Made by a program: the position numbers and the translations under genes
Assembly: GCA_947169505.1 (NCBI GenBank)
Contig: CAMVPZ010000041.1
Coordinates: 1-7,356, forward strand
Direction: 5' to 3'
Origin: an uncultured Pseudomonadota bacterium
GTDB taxonomy: Bacteria > Pseudomonadota > Alphaproteobacteria > Rs-D84
Length of the DNA: 7,356 nt
Shown here: piece after piece, positions 5,573-7,356 of the stretch
Layout of the letters: every line of letters begins with the position of its first letter
How positions within the stretch are numbered: position 1 is the stretch's first letter
Notes under the pieces: model-generated
The model's input: only the letters and a program-made list of their open reading frames with translations
What the model was told of the DNA's origin: nothing
Database searches by the model: none

Positions 5573-6622
5573 TTAATACATTGTTTGTAAAATATGTTTG
5601 CTTTTGTCAATGTTGGACAGCATTTTACCGCTTCCCAATGCCACACAAGCCATTGGATTATCAACCAAAAATGCGGGTAATCCGGTTGCTGCACGAATGG
5701 CTGCATCCAATCCACGTAACAAAGAACCACCACCAGTCATTGCAATACCCAAATCTGCGATATCAGCAGATAATTCAGGTGGTGTTGATTCCAATGCCAA
5801 ATGAACCGTACCAATAATTTTTGCAACTGTTTGAGACAGTGCAGCCGCAATTTGTGATTCTGTAATCAATGTTTCACGTGGTGTACCACTTACCAAATCA
5901 CGTCCTTTAATCTTCATAGTCAATTCATTTGTTTTATCTTTTGGCATGATTGCGCTGCCGATTTTCTTTTTAATTTCTTCGGCTGTATTTTCACCAATCA
6001 ATAAACTTTTATTTTTACGAACGTATTCAATTATATCTTCGTCCATTTGGTCACCCGCAGTACGAACCGCATTAGAATAAACAATACCGCCCAATGACAT
6101 AACCGCAACTTCGGTTGTGCCGCCACCAATATCTAATACCATAGAGCCAAGTGGTTTATCAACCGGCAATCCGGCACCAATAGCAGCAGCGGTGGATTCT
6201 TCGACAATATATACTTTGCGTGCGCCAGCGGCATCGGCGGCTTCTTGGATAGCACGTCTTTCAACCTGGGTTGCACAAGATGGAACACATATAATAATAA
6301 GCGGTGCCGCCAAAGGATTTTTTTGATGAACTTTGCGGATAAAGTATTTTATCATTTCTTCTGCAACTTCGAAATCTGCGATAACGCCGTCACGCAAAGG
6401 GCGCACAGCCGTAATTGTTCCGGGTGTTCGGCCAAACATCTGTTTTGCTTCGACCCCGACGGCCAATATTTCTTTACGACCCAATAATTTATTTTCAGCC
6501 ACAGCAACAACAGATGGTTCGTTCAATACCACGCCACGGTCTTTGACATAAATCAAAGTATTTGCCGTTCCCAAATCAATAGCCATATCTGCGGAAAAAA
6601 ATTTTAATAACCAATTATACAT
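5573..6622 (-). CDS. mreB: rod-shape-determining actin homologue MreB
   Basis: MreB polymerises with ATP into membrane-bound filaments that guide the elongation-phase peptidoglycan machinery. From the ATG at 6622 the protein has 349 residues (E. coli 347). Phosphate-1 motif DLGTANT is at residues 16-22, CVPSCATQVERRAI is at about 112-125, phosphate-2 motif DIGGGTTEV is at 164-172, and TGGGSLLRGLD is near the C-terminus. The N-terminus MYNWLLKFF is hydrophobic/amphipathic and suits the membrane-binding helix of Gram-negative MreB. An in-frame GTG at 6628 would add two residues. The ATG is preferred because AGAG lies about eight bases upstream of it but abuts the GTG. One deviation is EES at 141-143 where most family members have EEP. 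mreC and mreD do not follow; a terminator does. Confidence 0.97.
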   Translation of the reverse strand: MYNWLLKFFSADMAIDLGTANTLIYVKDRGVVLNEPSVVAVAENKLLGRKEILAVGVEAKQMFGRTPGTITAVRPLRDGVIADFEVAEEMIKYFIRKVHQKNPLAAPLIIICVPSCATQVERRAIQEAADAAGARKVYIVEESTAAAIGAGLPVDKPLGSMVLDIGGGTTEVAVMSLGGIVYSNAVRTAGDQMDEDIIEYVRKNKSLLIGENTAEEIKKKIGSAIMPKDKTNELTMKIKGRDLVSGTPRETLITESQIAAALSQTVAKIIGTVHLALESTPPELSADIADLGIAMTGGGSLLRGLDAAIRAATGLPAFLVDNPMACVALGSGKMLSNIDKSKHILQTMY

Positions 6623-6653
6623 GTGCACATCTCTTTTTCTTTATTTCGTCTGC

Positions 6654-6681
6654 ATTATAAAACAGCCAAAGAAAAAATCAA
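6654..6681 (-). promoter_or_regulatory. sigma70-type promoter of mreB
   Basis: On the minus strand TTGATT (6681-6676) is followed by a 16-base spacer and a perfect TATAAT (6659-6654). Start of transcription is expected near 6647, leaving a leader of about 25 bases that ends in AAAGAGAT before the GTG/ATG start. The hexamers and spacer length are the same as in the 3032-3059 promoter. It is divergent from and close to the rnpA promoter region within a 121-base gap. Confidence 0.8.
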
Positions 6682-6709
6682 GCCCACATGATAAATTTTG
6701 CTTTTTTCT

Positions 6710-6736
6710 TTGATTTTCTTTATATTTTGGTATTAT
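6710..6736 (+). promoter_or_regulatory. candidate rnpA promoter, giving a very short leader
   Basis: TTGATT (6710-6715), a 15-base spacer and TATTAT (6731-6736) precede the rnpA ATG at 6744 by only seven bases. Transcription would then start at or next to the start codon. An alternative is TTGCTT (6698-6703), a 17-base spacer and TATATT (6721-6726), which would leave a leader of about 11 bases. In both cases there is no recognisable Shine-Dalgarno sequence, so rnpA may be translated from a leaderless or near-leaderless message. Which pair is used cannot be decided from sequence. Confidence 0.5.
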
Positions 6737-6743
6737 TAACCAC

Positions 6744-7103
6744 ATGAAAAGAAAAACTATACGTAATCACAAGGATTTTTTTGTGCCCAAAGATGGGATA
6801 CATGTGGCAATGGATTGCTTTTTGGCAAAGGCTAAACCTGCAAAAATACCCGGTGATGCAAGGTATGGTTTAATTGTGTCAAAAAAAATTTTTAAATTGG
6901 CTGTTCATCGTAATCGTGCAAAAAGATTAATACGAAATTGGATTGCTGAAAACGAAGGTTTGATGTTGCCAGATTTGGATTACATTTTCATTGTACGTAA
7001 TACATTGTTGGATTATGACCATAAAAAAGGTTCCAGACAAATTAAACGTGCTTTATCGAAAATATCAAAGATATATAATCAAGATGCAAAAGAATCGTGT
7101 TAA
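6744..7103 (+). CDS. rnpA: ribonuclease P protein component RnpA
   Basis: RnpA is the small basic protein subunit of RNase P, which with the M1-type RNA removes 5' leaders from precursor tRNAs. The 119 residues match the family length. The protein is strongly basic, and the signature RYGLIVSKKIFKLAVHRNRAKRLIR at residues 40-64 contains the conserved R-N-R (56-58) and KRLIR. Residues after it (YIFIVRN at about 80-86) form the expected beta strand. The ATG at 6744 is the only good start and has no clear ribosome binding site. The 3' end overlaps yidD by 20 bases, the conserved rnpA-yidD arrangement. The usual upstream partner rpmH (ribosomal protein L34) is not here; the divergent mreB is. Confidence 0.93.
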   Translation: MKRKTIRNHKDFFVPKDGIHVAMDCFLAKAKPAKIPGDARYGLIVSKKIFKLAVHRNRAKRLIRNWIAENEGLMLPDLDYIFIVRNTLLDYDHKKGSRQIKRALSKISKIYNQDAKESC

Positions 7104-7323
7104 AATTTTTTCTAAAATTGGATGTGGTGCGGTTCGTATGTATCAAATTTGTATATCGCCTTTTATTGGGGGAAAGTGTGCATGTCGTTTTGTTCCAACA
7201 TGCAGCGAATATACCAAGCAATCAATTGAAAAATATGGTTTATTTCGTGGTTTTTGGATGGGGATAAAGCGAATATCCCGGTGTCGACCTGGTGGTGGGT
7301 GTGGGTATGATCCTGTTCCTTGA
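7084..7323 (+). CDS. yidD: membrane protein insertion efficiency factor YidD
   Basis: YidD is a small, peripherally membrane-associated protein that aids YidC-dependent membrane protein insertion. The 79 residues from the ATG at 7084 match the family (about 70-90). They show VRMYQICISPFIGG at 17-30, CRFVPTCSEY at 34-43, and the C-terminal RISRCRP followed by GYDPVP. The family usually has a histidine in RCHP, and here it is arginine. Longer in-frame starts upstream lie inside rnpA and give unrelated residues, so the start at 7084, overlapping rnpA by 20 bases, is preferred. No clear Shine-Dalgarno sequence is visible, and coupling to rnpA translation is likely. The UGA stop at 7321-7323 sits exactly at the family C-terminus, showing that UGA is a stop codon here. 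Confidence 0.94.
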   Translation: MQKNRVKIFSKIGCGAVRMYQICISPFIGGKCACRFVPTCSEYTKQSIEKYGLFRGFWMGIKRISRCRPGGGCGYDPVP

Positions 7324-7347
7324 CATACGGTTTCAATATGGTAAAAT
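7320..7347 (+). promoter_or_regulatory. strong consensus promoter overlapping the yidD stop, reading off the right edge
   Basis: A perfect -35 box TTGACA (7320-7325) contains the yidD stop codon. It is followed by a 16-base spacer and TAAAAT (7342-7347), a five-of-six match to the -10 consensus. The 16-base spacing equals that of the three best minus-strand promoters. Initiation would be near 7354, where the window ends with ATG (7354-7356). Whether that ATG is a start codon or lies in the leader of the next gene cannot be told. yidC often follows yidD, but the sequence stops too soon to say. Confidence 0.55.
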
Positions 7348-7356
7348 TATAATATG

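Noticed and set aside
5551..5577. Plus-strand terminator
   Set aside because: The hairpin is symmetric and has T residues on that side too, but no plus-strand gene precedes it, so it is assigned to mreB.
6623..6628. GTG start for mreB two codons upstream
   Set aside because: The only purine-rich ribosome binding sequence abuts the GTG but is correctly spaced for the ATG at 6622.
6623..6743. Replication origin in the divergent mreB-rnpA gap
   Set aside because: rnpA and mnmG are origin-linked in some bacteria, but the gap is only 121 bases, contains no DnaA box and is explained by divergent promoters.

Overview
This AT-rich, gene-dense window carries bacterial housekeeping genes with the standard genetic code (yidD ends at a UGA placed exactly where the family normally ends). 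The MnmG, FabG, MreB and tRNA-Val sequences look proteobacterial. The methionyl-tRNA synthetase N-terminus resembles, from memory, alphaproteobacterial enzymes. My best guess is an uncultured, AT-rich, possibly reduced-genome alphaproteobacterium. This is an inference from protein flavour, not a phylogeny.

Layout: everything from base 1 to 6622 is on the minus strand, and everything from 6744 to the right edge is on the plus strand. In minus-strand transcription order there are three blocks. (1) mreB (6622-5573) stands alone behind its own sigma70-type promoter and ends in a strong intrinsic terminator. (2) tRNA-Val(GAC) (5506-5430) has its own promoter tucked against that terminator. It is followed by a 190-base gap holding two adjacent palindromic elements and a terminator-like hairpin, and then by metG and queH, which overlap by 8 bases. 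(3) A clear promoter at 3032-3059 starts a tight four-gene operon: an unrecognised 195-residue protein, fabD, fabG, and mnmG, which is cut by the left edge. On the plus strand, rnpA and yidD overlap by 20 bases. A promoter with a perfect TTGACA box sits across the yidD stop codon and points to a gene beyond the right edge.

How the genes fit together: FabD and FabG load malonyl groups onto acyl carrier protein and reduce the 3-oxoacyl intermediate in fatty acid synthesis. MnmG, QueH, RNase P protein, MetRS and tRNA-Val all belong to tRNA maturation, modification or charging. MreB (cell shape) and YidD (membrane protein insertion) are envelope functions.

Regulatory pattern: three well-supported minus-strand promoters and the right-edge plus-strand promoter all have a 16-base spacer. 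Two of them share the same TTGATT/TATAAT hexamers. I found no mobile element, CRISPR array, toxin-antitoxin pair, prophage gene or evident new system. The items most worth a second look are the unrecognised leader gene of the fab operon, the hairpin in the metG leader and the paired palindromes beside the tRNA.
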